NCBI GenBank assembly: GCA_027487555.1
Contig: JAIYDI010000040.1
Coordinates: forward strand, 1 to 64,000
Direction: 5' to 3'
From: Hyphomicrobiales bacterium
GTDB lineage: Bacteria > Pseudomonadota > Alphaproteobacteria > Rhizobiales > Devosiaceae
DNA: 64,000 nucleotides
The translations under genes and the position numbers were made by a program. How positions within the stretch are numbered: position 1 is the stretch's first letter; every line of letters starts with the position of its first letter. Below the pieces are notes generated by a model. The model saw only the letters and a program-made list of their open reading frames with translations. It searched no databases and had not been told where the DNA came from. Positions 34,501 through 44,164 of this stretch are shown in pieces.

Positions 34501-35868
34501 TCACAATGGCGATTGCGACGCCGCTGGCTCGGCGCGATCCGGGAGCCGGCCAATGCGGAAGAGCCCGAAAAGCGACGGATCGATGCCGATGGTCCGTCGG
34601 CAACGGATGGTGAGCGCCACCTGCGCCACGGCGCGGGCAAGGCCGTTGACCGCAGCGGCGGCGACAATGCCGCCCGAGGGGATGACGGCGATTTCGACGA
34701 TGAGCCCAACGATGACGATGAGCCCGAAGAGCCGGACATAGTCGCGCTCGTGGCCGGTCATCATCATCACGATGCGCGCCGGGCCCGTCGCCGCCTCGAC
34801 CACGAGCCCGAAGGCAAGCAGCACGAGGATCAACGGGCCAGATGCATCGTCCTGCCCGAAGAGCGACAGGATCGCCCCGCCGAACAACACGAAGCCAAGG
34901 AAGATGGCGAGCGAGAACAGGAACCCCGCCCAGGCGCAGAGCGCCGTGATCGCCTGCGCCTGCCGCATTTCCCCAGCATGATAGTGCTTGGACAGCATCG
35001 GTGCGACGACAAGCGTGATGGCGAAAGTGAAGAGCGTGAGGAGCCCGGCCGTGCGGAAGGCATTGAAGTAGATGCCCGCCGCGACCGGCGCGACAAGCAG
35101 GCCGATGAAGATGGTATCGAGATTGAGCGCTGCCGAGTCGACCACCGTACCCATGAGAAACCAGCGCGACGGCTTGCCGCGGCGCTGCCAATACGGCCGC
35201 AGCGCCTTGAAATCGGGGGCGAGGCGATAGCGCCGGCGCAGGGCGACGAGAGCCTGGAGCCCGAGCGCCGCAAAGAGCAGCAGCGCGGTGACAAGGAGCG
35301 CAGCGGCACCCGACAGCGACAGCCCACCAAGGGCAAGCAGCACGACCACCAGCGGCACGGCCAGCCGCCAGCCTATATCGCGCGGCATGAGCGCCGTGAG
35401 CACCGAGCCCTGTGCACGCAGCGCCGAACTCCAGTACTCGCTGAGCGCCATGGGGATGATGAGAAGCGCAGCGGCAACGATGTGCAGCACCGGCTGCGGC
35501 GCGGCGAGGCCGACAAGGGCAGCGGCGACCGACACGGCCCCCGCCAGCCCCAGCGCCGCGACGATGACCAGCGCACCGCCGCCGCCAAGCGCCTCGCGTG
35601 CAAGATCCGGACGCCCGGCGCCCTCGTGCTCGGGCCAGTAGCGGAGGATCGCTGTTTGCTGGCCCATGCACGCCCCGATCGACAGCACGGTCGCAAGGCT
35701 GAGGCCGAAGGCAAAATAGCCATAGGCATCGCCGCCCATGGTGCGGCTGAGGATGACATAGGTGAGGTAGGTGAGCCCCGCAGTGCCGACCTTGATACCG
35801 AGCGAAAGCGCCGAGCGCGACAAGCCGGCGCGGACGAGTGCCCGGAGGCTGGACTGGCTCGCAATCAT
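34501..35868 (-). CDS. Polysaccharide flippase-like membrane protein (MOP superfamily)
   Basis: A 455-residue protein with about 12-14 membrane helices of the Wzx/MurJ-like (oligosaccharide flippase) type. The N-terminus ALVRAGLSRSALSLGIKVG, then TYVILSRTMGGDAYGYFAFG and GQQTAILRYWPEHEG are characteristic. It would move a lipid-linked saccharide across the inner membrane. No glycosyltransferase stands next to it, so the polymer is unknown. It is divergent from the glutamate dehydrogenase gene with only 30 bases between start codons. Confidence 0.85.
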   Translation of the reverse strand: MIASQSSLRALVRAGLSRSALSLGIKVGTAGLTYLTYVILSRTMGGDAYGYFAFGLSLATVLSIGACMGQQTAILRYWPEHEGAGRPDLAREALGGGGALVIVAALGLAGAVSVAAALVGLAAPQPVLHIVAAALLIIPMALSEYWSSALRAQGSVLTALMPRDIGWRLAVPLVVVLLALGGLSLSGAAALLVTALLLFAALGLQALVALRRRYRLAPDFKALRPYWQRRGKPSRWFLMGTVVDSAALNLDTIFIGLLVAPVAAGIYFNAFRTAGLLTLFTFAITLVVAPMLSKHYHAGEMRQAQAITALCAWAGFLFSLAIFLGFVLFGGAILSLFGQDDASGPLILVLLAFGLVVEAATGPARIVMMMTGHERDYVRLFGLIVIVGLIVEIAVIPSGGIVAAAAVNGLARAVAQVALTIRCRRTIGIDPSLFGLFRIGRLPDRAEPAASQSPL

Positions 35869-35898
35869 GCGGAACTCCTTTGCGACTCAGCATGACAG

Positions 35899-38800
35899 AT
35901 GAGCGCTGACAAGGTCTTACCACTCGACAAGCCGATGCAGCCGAAGCAGAGTCGCGACAGAGATGGTGGCGGGGGCGTCCCGGTGAGCGAACGTAAGGCG
36001 GATGCGGCACGAGCGGCCCTATTGGGGCGCGCCGACGCACAATTGTTGAGCGAGCCGAGCTTCTCGCGATTCCTGCGGGCGGTCGCGGAAGCGCTTGCCG
36101 ACGAGGATATCGCGACAGCCGACCTGCCGCGGCTAGAGGCACGGATGCGCGCATCCTATGCCCGCATGGGTACGCGCGACATCGCCCGGAACTTCGTCTC
36201 GATCGTAGCGCCCGAGGGGCGGGGCGAGCCCGAGATTGTCAATGTGTTCTCGCCCGACACACCCTTCATCGTAGACAGCGTCTTGGGCGCCATACGCGCC
36301 AATGGCGGACGGGTGCGGATGCTGGTGCACCCGGTGATTGACTTCGACCCGACCACCTTCAGGGTGCTGGAAGAAGCCGTGCCGGGCAGCCGCCGCGAGA
36401 GCTTCCTGCATGTGGAGATCGATCCCCTGCCCGGTACGGAGACCCGATCGGCCATGTCGGCAGAGATCGAGCTGACGCTGACCGATGTGGCGCGCGCCAC
36501 GGCCGGCTGGCGGCCGATGCTGCGCCGCCTGCACCAGGCCGTGGGCGACTGGCAGGCCACCCCGCCACCGATCGACCCCGATCGCCTCGCCGAGGCCGTG
36601 CAGTTCCTCGGCTGGCTCGCCGAACACAATTTCACCTTCCTCGGCATGCGGGAATATCGGCTGGAGGGCGATGGCGCCGGGGCCGTTCTGGTGCCGGCCG
36701 CAGACAGCGAATTGGGCATTCTGGAGGATGCCTCGGTGAAATTCCTCCGCTCGGGCACCGAAATGGTGGAAATGACCGACCAGCATCGGGCGTTTCTCGC
36801 CGATCCGAGTCCGCTGCTCGTCACAAAGGCCAATATGCGCGCCCGGGTACACCGACGTGCCTACATGGACTATGTCGGGGTGAAGCTCTACACGGCGGCT
36901 GGCGCGATCTCGGGCGAACTCCGCATCCTCGGACTTTTCACCTCGCTCTCCTTCGCGACACCAAACCTCGATATACCCCTGCTGCGCGGCAAGGTGCTGA
37001 ACGTGCTCGACCGTGCGGGGTTCGACCGGGGCAGCCATGCCGGCAAGGCACTGATGAATGTGCTCGATACCTATCCGCGCGAAGAGCTGTTCCAGATCGA
37101 CGAAGGACAGCTGAGCCAGTTCGCTGTTGCGATTGCCGAGCTTGCCGACCGCCCGCGCGTGCGCGTGCTGCCGCGCATCGACCGCTTTGACAACTTTGTG
37201 TCGGCGCTCGTCTACGTGCCGCGCGACCGCTACGACACCATGGCCCGCATCCGTATCGGCGACCTCCTGGCGCGCGAATATGACGGACATGTCTCGGCCT
37301 TTTCGCCCTATTTCCCCGAAGGCGAACTGGTGCGGGTGCACTTCATCATCGGGCGGAAGGGCGGACCGACGCCGCGACCGGCCCGGGCCGACCTCGAGGC
37401 ACGAATCGCGCTCGTCATCGAAACCTTCGCCGACCGACTGCTGCGCGCCGCCGCTGAGCCCGCGCGGGTCGCGCCATACCTGGCCGCCTTCCCGCCAGCC
37501 TATGCCGAGGCGACCCGGCCCGAGACGGCGCTTGCCGACATCGAGCAGCTGAAGATGCTGCCGCCCGAGGGGCAGATCGCATTGCGCTTCGCGCCAAGGC
37601 CGGAAGGGCTCGGGCTGCGCGTCTTCCACCGCAAGCGTCCGATCGCCCTCTCCGACCGTGTGCCGATGCTCGAGCATTTCGGCTTCCGCATCATCGACGA
37701 GAGCACCTATCGCCTTACGCCCGAGGGCGACGAGGTCTATCTCCATGACATGCTGCTTTCGGCACCGGACGGCGCTGACCTCTCGGCCGAGGACCGCATC
37801 GCCCGGCTCGACACGGCCGTGCTTGCCGTGTGGCGGCAGGACGCGGAATCGGACGCGCTCAACGCGCTGACGACGCTGGCCGGCCTTGGCTGGGCCGATG
37901 TCGAAATCCTCCGCGCCATGGTCCGCTATGACCGGCAGCTTGGGCTGGGGCTTGGGCTCGACACTGTGGGCAGCATCCTCGCGCGCTACCGGCAGGTGGC
38001 GCTGTCGCTGGTGCGGCTGTTCCACGCGCGCCATGACCCCTATTTTGCCGCGCAGCGGGAACGCGCCGCGGCCGCCGCCGACGAGACGATCCGCGCAGGT
38101 ATCGCCGCCACCGTGACGCTCGACGAGGATCGCGTTCTGCGGCGGCTCGCCAACCTCGTCGAGGCGGTGGTCCGCACCAATGCCTACCAGCGCGACGCGA
38201 GCGGTACGCGCCGCCCGGCCCTGGCGCTGAAATTCGACTGCAGCAAGATCGAGGCCTTGCCGGAACCGCGACCCTATCGCGAGATCTTCGTGTATTGCCC
38301 GCGCGTCGAGGGGCTGCACCTCCGCTTCGGCCCCATTGCGCGCGGCGGGTTGCGCTGGAGCGACCGGCCCGACGATTTCCGCACCGAGGTGCTCGGTCTG
38401 GTGAAAGCCCAGCAGGTGAAGAACGCCATAATCGTGCCGGTGGGTGCCAAGGGGGCGTTCGTGCCGCGCGGCCTGAAGCCCGGCATGGCGCGGGAGGCGC
38501 GCGAGGCCGAAGGCATTGCCTGCTACAAGATATTCATCTCGAGCCTGCTGGACCTGACCGACACCTATGAGGGTAGCGGAGTGTTGCCGCCGCCCGACCT
38601 GGTGCGCCGCGACGGCGACGACCCCTATCTGGTTGTGGCGGCGGACAAGGGCACCGCGAGCTTTTCCGATATCGCCAATGCCATCGCGACCAGCCGGGGC
38701 TTCTGGCTGGGCGATGCCTTCGCCTCGGGCGGCTCGGCGGGCTATGACCACAAGCAGATGGGCATAACCGCACGCGGCGCCTGGCTGGCGGTGGAGCGGC

Positions 38801-40725
38801 ATTTCCGCGAGATGGGACGCAATAGCCGCACAGACCCCTTCACGGTGGTGGGCGTTGGCGACATGTCGGGCGACGTGTTCGGCAATGGGCTGCTGCTGGC
38901 GCGAAATGCCCGACTGGTGGCTGCCTTCGACCACCGCGATATCTTCATCGACCCCAACCCCGACCAGGACAAGGGCTTTGCCGAGCGACAGCGGCTCTTC
39001 GGGCTCGAGCGGTCGAGCTGGCAGGACTATGACAAATCGCTGCTGAGTACCGGCGGCGGTGTCTTTTCGCGCGCGCTAAAGAGCATCGAGCTTTCAACCG
39101 AGGCGCGCGCCGCGCTCGGGGTTGCGACGGCTGCACTGACGCCCACCGAGCTGATCCGCGCCATTCTCTCGGCCCCTGTGGACCTCCTCTGGTTCGGCGG
39201 CATCGGCACCTATGTGCGTGCTGCCGAGGAAACCGACGCCGAAGTCGGCGACCGCGGCAACGACGCGGTGCGGGTGACGGCGACCGACCTGCAGGCCCGC
39301 ATCGTCGGCGAAGGCGCGAACCTCGCGGTGACGCAGAAGGCCCGTATCGCCTACGCGCTCAGGGCCGGGCGGATCAATACCGACGCCATCGACAATTCGG
39401 CCGGGGTAAACTCCTCAGACCTCGAGGTGAACATCAAGATCGCGCTGGGGGCCGCGATCCGGCAGGGGAAACTGGCACTCGCAGAGCGCAACGCGTTGAT
39501 GGTCGAGATGACCCAGGAGGTCGCGGCGCTCTGCCTCGAGAACAACCGGCTGCAGTCCGAGGCGCTGTCGCTCGAAACGCATCGCGGACTTTCGGCCTTT
39601 GGCGAGCACCTCGGGCTGATGGCGGCGCTCGAGGCCAGTGCCGGCCTCAGCCGCAAGGTCGAGGCACTGCCAGACGACGCCAGTTTGCGCGCCCGCGCCG
39701 ACAAGGGCCAGGGGCTGACGCGGCCGGAACTCGCCGTGCTGCTCGCCTATGCCAAGAACGAGCTGAACACGCGGCTGGTCGCTTGCGCCGCGCCCGACGA
39801 CCCGTATCTGGGCCGCGACCTGCCGAAATACTTCCCCGCCTTGCTCGCCGAGCGGCAGCCCGAGACGATCACCCACCATCGGCTCAGGCGCGAGGTGATC
39901 GCCACCGTGCTCGCCAACGGCATGCTGAACCGCGGCGGACCGGCTTTCGTGCAGGTCCTCGAAGCCGAGACCGGCGCCGATATCGGGCGGATCGCCGCCT
40001 CCTATGCCGCCTGCCGCGACATTTTCGACCTCACGCGCCTGCATGGGCTGGTGGACGGGCTGGACGGCACGGTGCCGGCAGAAGTGCAGCTCGATCTGGC
40101 GCTGGAGCTGCAGGGGCTGCTGCGCCGGCAATCGCTCTGGCTCATCCGCCACGCCGACCTGAAGGACGGGCTGACGCCGCTCGCCAACCGCTTCCGAAAT
40201 GTCGCGGCGATGCTGGAAGGCGCAGATCCGCGGGTACTGGGTGAAACGACCGCGCAGGCGCTTGGGCGCTGGCAGGCGGACTATGCCGCCCGCGGGCTTC
40301 CCGAGGCACTGGCGCAGAGCTTTGCGCGCCTCAAGATCCTGCGCTTTGCGCTAGAAGTGGGGCTCGTTGCCGAGGCAACGGGCGCACGGCCGGGCGAAGC
40401 GGCGACGGTGTTCTTCTCGCTGATGGACCTGTTCTCGCTGGCGGGCGTGATCGAGGCAGGTGAGCAGGTGCCGGTAAAGGGCCGGCTTGAGCAATTGGCC
40501 AAGGCCCGGGCCTTGATCGATATCTCGGGCGGCCTCAGGCGGCTTGTCGCAGAGGCGCTCTCCGGCGACGCGCCGATTGGCGCGCGCTTCGAGGCCTGGC
40601 GCAACCGGCGGCAGGAGGAACTGAAGCAGGCTGCGCGCGAGATCAGGTCGCTCGCGGCCGAGCCTTCGAGCCTCGCTGGCCTTGCGGTGATGGCGGGGCT
40701 GGTGCAGGACCTGGTGGATGGGTAG
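35899..40725 (+). CDS. gdhB: NAD-specific glutamate dehydrogenase, large (180 kDa) type
   Basis: A 1608-residue enzyme oxidising glutamate to 2-oxoglutarate and ammonia, cytosolic, catabolic. The N-terminal regulatory region (about 1-700; FSPDTPFIVDSVLGAIRANG, HVSAFSPYFPEGELVRVHFI) precedes the catalytic core with LRFGPIARGGLRWSDRPDDFRTEVLGL (in parts, GPIARGGLRWSDRPDDF), KNAIIVPVGAKGAF, FSDIANAIA and VGVGDMSGDVFGNG, then a long C-terminal region with TRPELAVLLAYAKNEL. Complete, one frame. The first 25-30 residues are low in conservation, so a downstream start (ATG 35935 or GTG 35982) is possible. Single gene. Confidence 0.95.
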   Translation: MSADKVLPLDKPMQPKQSRDRDGGGGVPVSERKADAARAALLGRADAQLLSEPSFSRFLRAVAEALADEDIATADLPRLEARMRASYARMGTRDIARNFVSIVAPEGRGEPEIVNVFSPDTPFIVDSVLGAIRANGGRVRMLVHPVIDFDPTTFRVLEEAVPGSRRESFLHVEIDPLPGTETRSAMSAEIELTLTDVARATAGWRPMLRRLHQAVGDWQATPPPIDPDRLAEAVQFLGWLAEHNFTFLGMREYRLEGDGAGAVLVPAADSELGILEDASVKFLRSGTEMVEMTDQHRAFLADPSPLLVTKANMRARVHRRAYMDYVGVKLYTAAGAISGELRILGLFTSLSFATPNLDIPLLRGKVLNVLDRAGFDRGSHAGKALMNVLDTYPREELFQIDEGQLSQFAVAIAELADRPRVRVLPRIDRFDNFVSALVYVPRDRYDTMARIRIGDLLAREYDGHVSAFSPYFPEGELVRVHFIIGRKGGPTPRPARADLEARIALVIETFADRLLRAAAEPARVAPYLAAFPPAYAEATRPETALADIEQLKMLPPEGQIALRFAPRPEGLGLRVFHRKRPIALSDRVPMLEHFGFRIIDESTYRLTPEGDEVYLHDMLLSAPDGADLSAEDRIARLDTAVLAVWRQDAESDALNALTTLAGLGWADVEILRAMVRYDRQLGLGLGLDTVGSILARYRQVALSLVRLFHARHDPYFAAQRERAAAAADETIRAGIAATVTLDEDRVLRRLANLVEAVVRTNAYQRDASGTRRPALALKFDCSKIEALPEPRPYREIFVYCPRVEGLHLRFGPIARGGLRWSDRPDDFRTEVLGLVKAQQVKNAIIVPVGAKGAFVPRGLKPGMAREAREAEGIACYKIFISSLLDLTDTYEGSGVLPPPDLVRRDGDDPYLVVAADKGTASFSDIANAIATSRGFWLGDAFASGGSAGYDHKQMGITARGAWLAVERHFREMGRNSRTDPFTVVGVGDMSGDVFGNGLLLARNARLVAAFDHRDIFIDPNPDQDKGFAERQRLFGLERSSWQDYDKSLLSTGGGVFSRALKSIELSTEARAALGVATAALTPTELIRAILSAPVDLLWFGGIGTYVRAAEETDAEVGDRGNDAVRVTATDLQARIVGEGANLAVTQKARIAYALRAGRINTDAIDNSAGVNSSDLEVNIKIALGAAIRQGKLALAERNALMVEMTQEVAALCLENNRLQSEALSLETHRGLSAFGEHLGLMAALEASAGLSRKVEALPDDASLRARADKGQGLTRPELAVLLAYAKNELNTRLVACAAPDDPYLGRDLPKYFPALLAERQPETITHHRLRREVIATVLANGMLNRGGPAFVQVLEAETGADIGRIAASYAACRDIFDLTRLHGLVDGLDGTVPAEVQLDLALELQGLLRRQSLWLIRHADLKDGLTPLANRFRNVAAMLEGADPRVLGETTAQALGRWQADYAARGLPEALAQSFARLKILRFALEVGLVAEATGARPGEAATVFFSLMDLFSLAGVIEAGEQVPVKGRLEQLAKARALIDISGGLRRLVAEALSGDAPIGARFEAWRNRRQEELKQAAREIRSLAAEPSSLAGLAVMAGLVQDLVDG

Positions 40726-40763
40726 GGGCGATTGCGCTGCCAGGCCCTCTCCCGCCTGAGCAA

Positions 40764-42353
40764 TTAGTGCCTGAAATGCCGCATGCCGGTCATCACCATG
40801 GCGACGCCAGCCTGGTCGGCAGCGTCGATCACCGCCTGATCGTTCATCGAGCCGCCTGGTTGGATGACTGCCGTCGCCCCTGCTTCGACAGCGGCCAGCA
40901 TGCCATCTGGGAACGGGAAGAACGCGTCGGACGCGACCACCGAACCCGCCGTCAACGCGCCCGCGATGCCGGCGGCTTCGGCCGCGTCGATCGATTTGCC
41001 ATGCGCGACGCGGGAGGAATCCACCCGGCTCATCTGGCCCGCGCCGATGCCGACGGTCGCGCCGTCCTTCACATAGATGATGGCGTTGGACTTGACGTGC
41101 TTTGCGACCTTCATGGCGAGCCTGAGGTCGCGGATCTCGGTCTCGGTCGGCTGTTTCTTCGTCACCACGCGGAATTCCGCGTCATCGACATTGCGGTTGT
41201 CGCGCGTCTGGACGAGGAGCCCGCCAGCCAGCGACTTGACCACGAGCCCATCGGCCTTGCCGTCGGCGAGCGCTCCGGTGAGCAGCAGCCGCAGGTTCTT
41301 CTTGGCTGAGATCACCGCGATAGCCTCTTCGGTGGCGTCCGGGGCGACGATCACCTCGGTGAAGATCTTCACCACCTCTTCGGCGGTCGCCCTGTCGAGC
41401 ACCTGATTGAAAGCGACGATTCCGCCAAAGGCGCTGACCGGATCGGTGCGGAAAGCGAGCCTGTACGCTTCGGTCGGGCTCGCACCCAGCGCCACGCCAC
41501 AGGGGTTGGCGTGCTTGATGATGGCGCAGGCCGGCACCGACGGGTCGAACTCGGAGATGAGCTCGAAGGCCGCGTCCGTATCGTTGAGGTTGTTGTAGCT
41601 GAGCGCCTTGCCCTGCACTTGCCGCGCCGTGGCGACACCCGGCCGCCGCTCGCCGGTTGTGTAGAAGGCGGCCCATTGGTGCGGGTTTTCGCCATAGCGC
41701 ATCACTTCCTTCAGCTGGCCCGAGAAGCTGCGATAGGGCATGTCGGCGAAGCCGATTTCGCCCGCGAACCAGTTGGAAATAGTCGCATCGTAGTTGGCGG
41801 TGCGGGCATAGGCCTTGGCGGCGAGCTTCTGGCGCGTGGCGAAGGGCACGCCGCCGGTTTCGCGGATGGAGGAAAGCACGGATCCATAATCGGCCGGGTC
41901 GACCACCACGGTGACATAGGCGTGGTTCTTGGCAGCCGAGCGAATCATGGCCGGCCCACCGATATCGATGTTCTCGATAGTCTCCTCATACGATGCGCCG
42001 CGGGCGATGGTCGCCTCGAAGGGGTAAAGATTGACCACGACCAGGTCGATGGCACCGATCTCGTGCTCGGCCATCGCGGCCGCGTGGGTCGGGTTGTCGC
42101 GGACCGACAGCAGCCCGCCATGCACCTTTGGGTGCAGCGTCTTCACTCGACCATCCATCATTTCGGGAAAGCCGGTCAGGTCGGAAATGTCGCGCACCGG
42201 CGCGCCGGTGCCGGCGATCAGCTTGTGCGTGCCGCCGGTCGAGACCAGCTCGATGCCAAGATCGGCCAGCCCCCTGGCAAATTCCGCCATGCCGGTCTTG
42301 TCGAAAACCGAAAGCAACGCGCGCTTGACCGGAACCAGTTTGCCGTCGGACAT
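40764..42353 (-). CDS. purH: Bifunctional AICAR transformylase / IMP cyclohydrolase
   Basis: The last two steps of IMP synthesis. 529 residues: the N-terminal MGS-like cyclohydrolase domain ([21 protein letters not shown], quoted in part; [25 protein letters not shown]) and the C-terminal AICARFT domain ([13 protein letters not shown] [54 protein letters not shown]). ATG 42353 is chosen because GGGAAG lies six bases upstream; the ATG at 42359 would touch that site. It follows the heparinase-like gene by 84 bases on the same strand. Confidence 0.96.
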   Translation of the reverse strand: MSDGKLVPVKRALLSVFDKTGMAEFARGLADLGIELVSTGGTHKLIAGTGAPVRDISDLTGFPEMMDGRVKTLHPKVHGGLLSVRDNPTHAAAMAEHEIGAIDLVVVNLYPFEATIARGASYEETIENIDIGGPAMIRSAAKNHAYVTVVVDPADYGSVLSSIRETGGVPFATRQKLAAKAYARTANYDATISNWFAGEIGFADMPYRSFSGQLKEVMRYGENPHQWAAFYTTGERRPGVATARQVQGKALSYNNLNDTDAAFELISEFDPSVPACAIIKHANPCGVALGASPTEAYRLAFRTDPVSAFGGIVAFNQVLDRATAEEVVKIFTEVIVAPDATEEAIAVISAKKNLRLLLTGALADGKADGLVVKSLAGGLLVQTRDNRNVDDAEFRVVTKKQPTETEIRDLRLAMKVAKHVKSNAIIYVKDGATVGIGAGQMSRVDSSRVAHGKSIDAAEAAGIAGALTAGSVVASDAFFPFPDGMLAAVEAGATAVIQPGGSMNDQAVIDAADQAGVAMVMTGMRHFRH

Positions 42354-42437
42354 GCCCATCTTCCCGCGATGTACTGAAACTTTCGCGCCCCTAGCACGGG
42401 CCGCCCGCCATGAAAACCCTCGGTCTTGCCGAACAGG

Positions 42438-44069
42438 TCAGTCGTTGAGCGAAAACACCCAGCTGATCTCAGGCGTCTCGGCCGCGTGGCCCTCGAGCAC
42501 GATCTGCTTGGTGCGCTGGAAGCCGAAATAGGAGGATTGGCGCACGCTGTCCTCGATCCGCATCTCGGCACCCTCCCACAGGAAGGTCCACAGTGCGCCG
42601 GAATTGAGCCGAAGCCTGACGAGATCCTCGCCCTGTTCGACATCGGTGCCACTGGCAAGATGGAAGCGGATAGTGGCGGCACCCGAAGCGCGCGGCCTTG
42701 TGCGGATGAACTTGTCCTGTCCGACCAATGTCTTGCCTTCGGGCAGCAGCGTCAGGTGCCGCTCGATGGTGATACCGAAGCGCTCGACATAGCCAAAGCA
42801 GCGCATGACGAGGGAATCCTCGCCCTCGAGCGTCTGGATGGCCGGCAACTTGCCCACCTGCACCAGCCGGCCGTTGAGCGCACCGCGCGTCGGCAGCGCA
42901 GCGGCGGACATGGCATTGAGCGTGATGGTGGAGTGCGCGATGCCTTGGCGGAACAGCGCCGGATCGTCGAAATGCGGCGGCGCCGGCCCGCAATTGGCGA
43001 CGATGAGGTCGCGCCCGTGGCTGAACTCGAAAGCGAGCGCGCTGGCGTGGCTCTCGCCCGCGAACTCGGGCGGCGGCACGATGCCAGAATCGGCAACGAC
43101 GATGGCGCGGCCCGAGACGAGCCGGCCATAGCCGCTCGAAATGCTGGTCGAGCGGGCGCGGGCGGCACTCTGTGCCTGCACGGCGACAATGATGTCGTGC
43201 GGCATCTGTCCGGTGCCGTTGAAATAACCCGGCTCTCCGGTGCCGAGCGATACCGCATCGAGCGCCTTCTGCATGCGCTCGGTGATTTGCGCGAAACTCG
43301 CCGCGAACTGCTCGTAATGACGGCGCAAAGCCAGAGCTATGGTGATGAGTTCGACAAGCAGCAGCACCTGGATGCGCGCCGACCGTGACTTGTGCAGGGC
43401 ATCGGCATCGAGCTGCTGGGCAAGCAGCGCCTGCACACGGCGGAGCCGCGACGGGACTTCGTCATTGCCCTTGTCGGCACAGATCGCGACACCGGCGAGC
43501 GCAATGGCGACCAGCACCTGGTCGACCGGATCGGTGAGCAGCGCGCTGCGCAGCTTCAGCGAAGCAATCTGCGTACCGAGCGAGCGTGAAATCGCCGCCA
43601 GTTCGTCCGCAGGAGCGCCGTCGAAGAGGATATGCTGGTGCCGAAGCCAGTTGAGCACCCTGCGCGCGGTGAGGGAAGGGGCCCAGCTGCGGCGGCTGAA
43701 GCGGCCTTCGCGATCAATCCAGTCGAGGGCGAGGTGACGCGCAAACAACCGCTCTTCGTCGGTCCGCGCATCTCGGAAATGCCGGAGCCAGGAGAAGCTC
43801 TCCAGCTCTTCGATCCAGTCCTCGTGGTCAACATCCACAGAGAAAGGCGAATCTCCATGCGTATCGACCAGCTTGCTGGCGAGCAGGTAGCGACCCTCGA
43901 TCATCTCGAGAATGCTTTCACGGTCCGTCGGCCGGAATTCGACAAGCGCCTGGCTCAGGTCCTCGTTCGCGGGACCGGTCCAGGTCCAGCGCACCAGGGG
44001 GCTGGTCACGACGCGATCGGTCGCCGTCAAGATGGCACGCCGGGTGATGAAGCGCAGTACGGGAGTCAA
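42438..44069 (-). CDS. Heparinase II/III family protein
   Basis: A 543-residue protein. The N-terminal helical (alpha/alpha toroid) part has FSWLRHFRDARTDEERLFAR and LDWIDREGRFSRRSW. The C-terminal heparinase II/III beta domain includes GYGRLVSGRAIVVADSG, ALAFEFSHGRDLIVANCG and FRQGIAHSTITLN with the conserved His. In this place beside purH and rsmB the gene is a standing member of Rhizobiales chromosomes, so it is more likely a house enzyme on an envelope glycan than a polysaccharide-utilisation gene. No signal peptide is visible. The start is TTG 44069 with AAGGAGGA 12 bases upstream. Confidence 0.85.
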   Translation of the reverse strand: MTPVLRFITRRAILTATDRVVTSPLVRWTWTGPANEDLSQALVEFRPTDRESILEMIEGRYLLASKLVDTHGDSPFSVDVDHEDWIEELESFSWLRHFRDARTDEERLFARHLALDWIDREGRFSRRSWAPSLTARRVLNWLRHQHILFDGAPADELAAISRSLGTQIASLKLRSALLTDPVDQVLVAIALAGVAICADKGNDEVPSRLRRVQALLAQQLDADALHKSRSARIQVLLLVELITIALALRRHYEQFAASFAQITERMQKALDAVSLGTGEPGYFNGTGQMPHDIIVAVQAQSAARARSTSISSGYGRLVSGRAIVVADSGIVPPPEFAGESHASALAFEFSHGRDLIVANCGPAPPHFDDPALFRQGIAHSTITLNAMSAAALPTRGALNGRLVQVGKLPAIQTLEGEDSLVMRCFGYVERFGITIERHLTLLPEGKTLVGQDKFIRTRPRASGAATIRFHLASGTDVEQGEDLVRLRLNSGALWTFLWEGAEMRIEDSVRQSSYFGFQRTKQIVLEGHAAETPEISWVFSLND

Positions 44070-44164
44070 AACTGAGCTGATCCTCCTTCGGGCAGGCTTC
44101 TGATAGGCCGTGTCGCGGGCGCTGCCAAGCCCGCGGCCAGCTTTAGATGGGAATAGCGGCCAGT

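Noticed and set aside
36133..38934. 933-codon open frame antisense to the NAD-GDH gene
   Set aside because: GC-rich third positions keep the opposite frame open. Its translation is His/Arg/Gly-rich without domains, while the plus strand encodes a clear GDH.
44114..44135. Hairpin between rsmB and the heparinase-like gene as terminator
   Set aside because: Perfect 7-bp stem but no T-run, and the genes follow each other on the same strand; function cannot be claimed.
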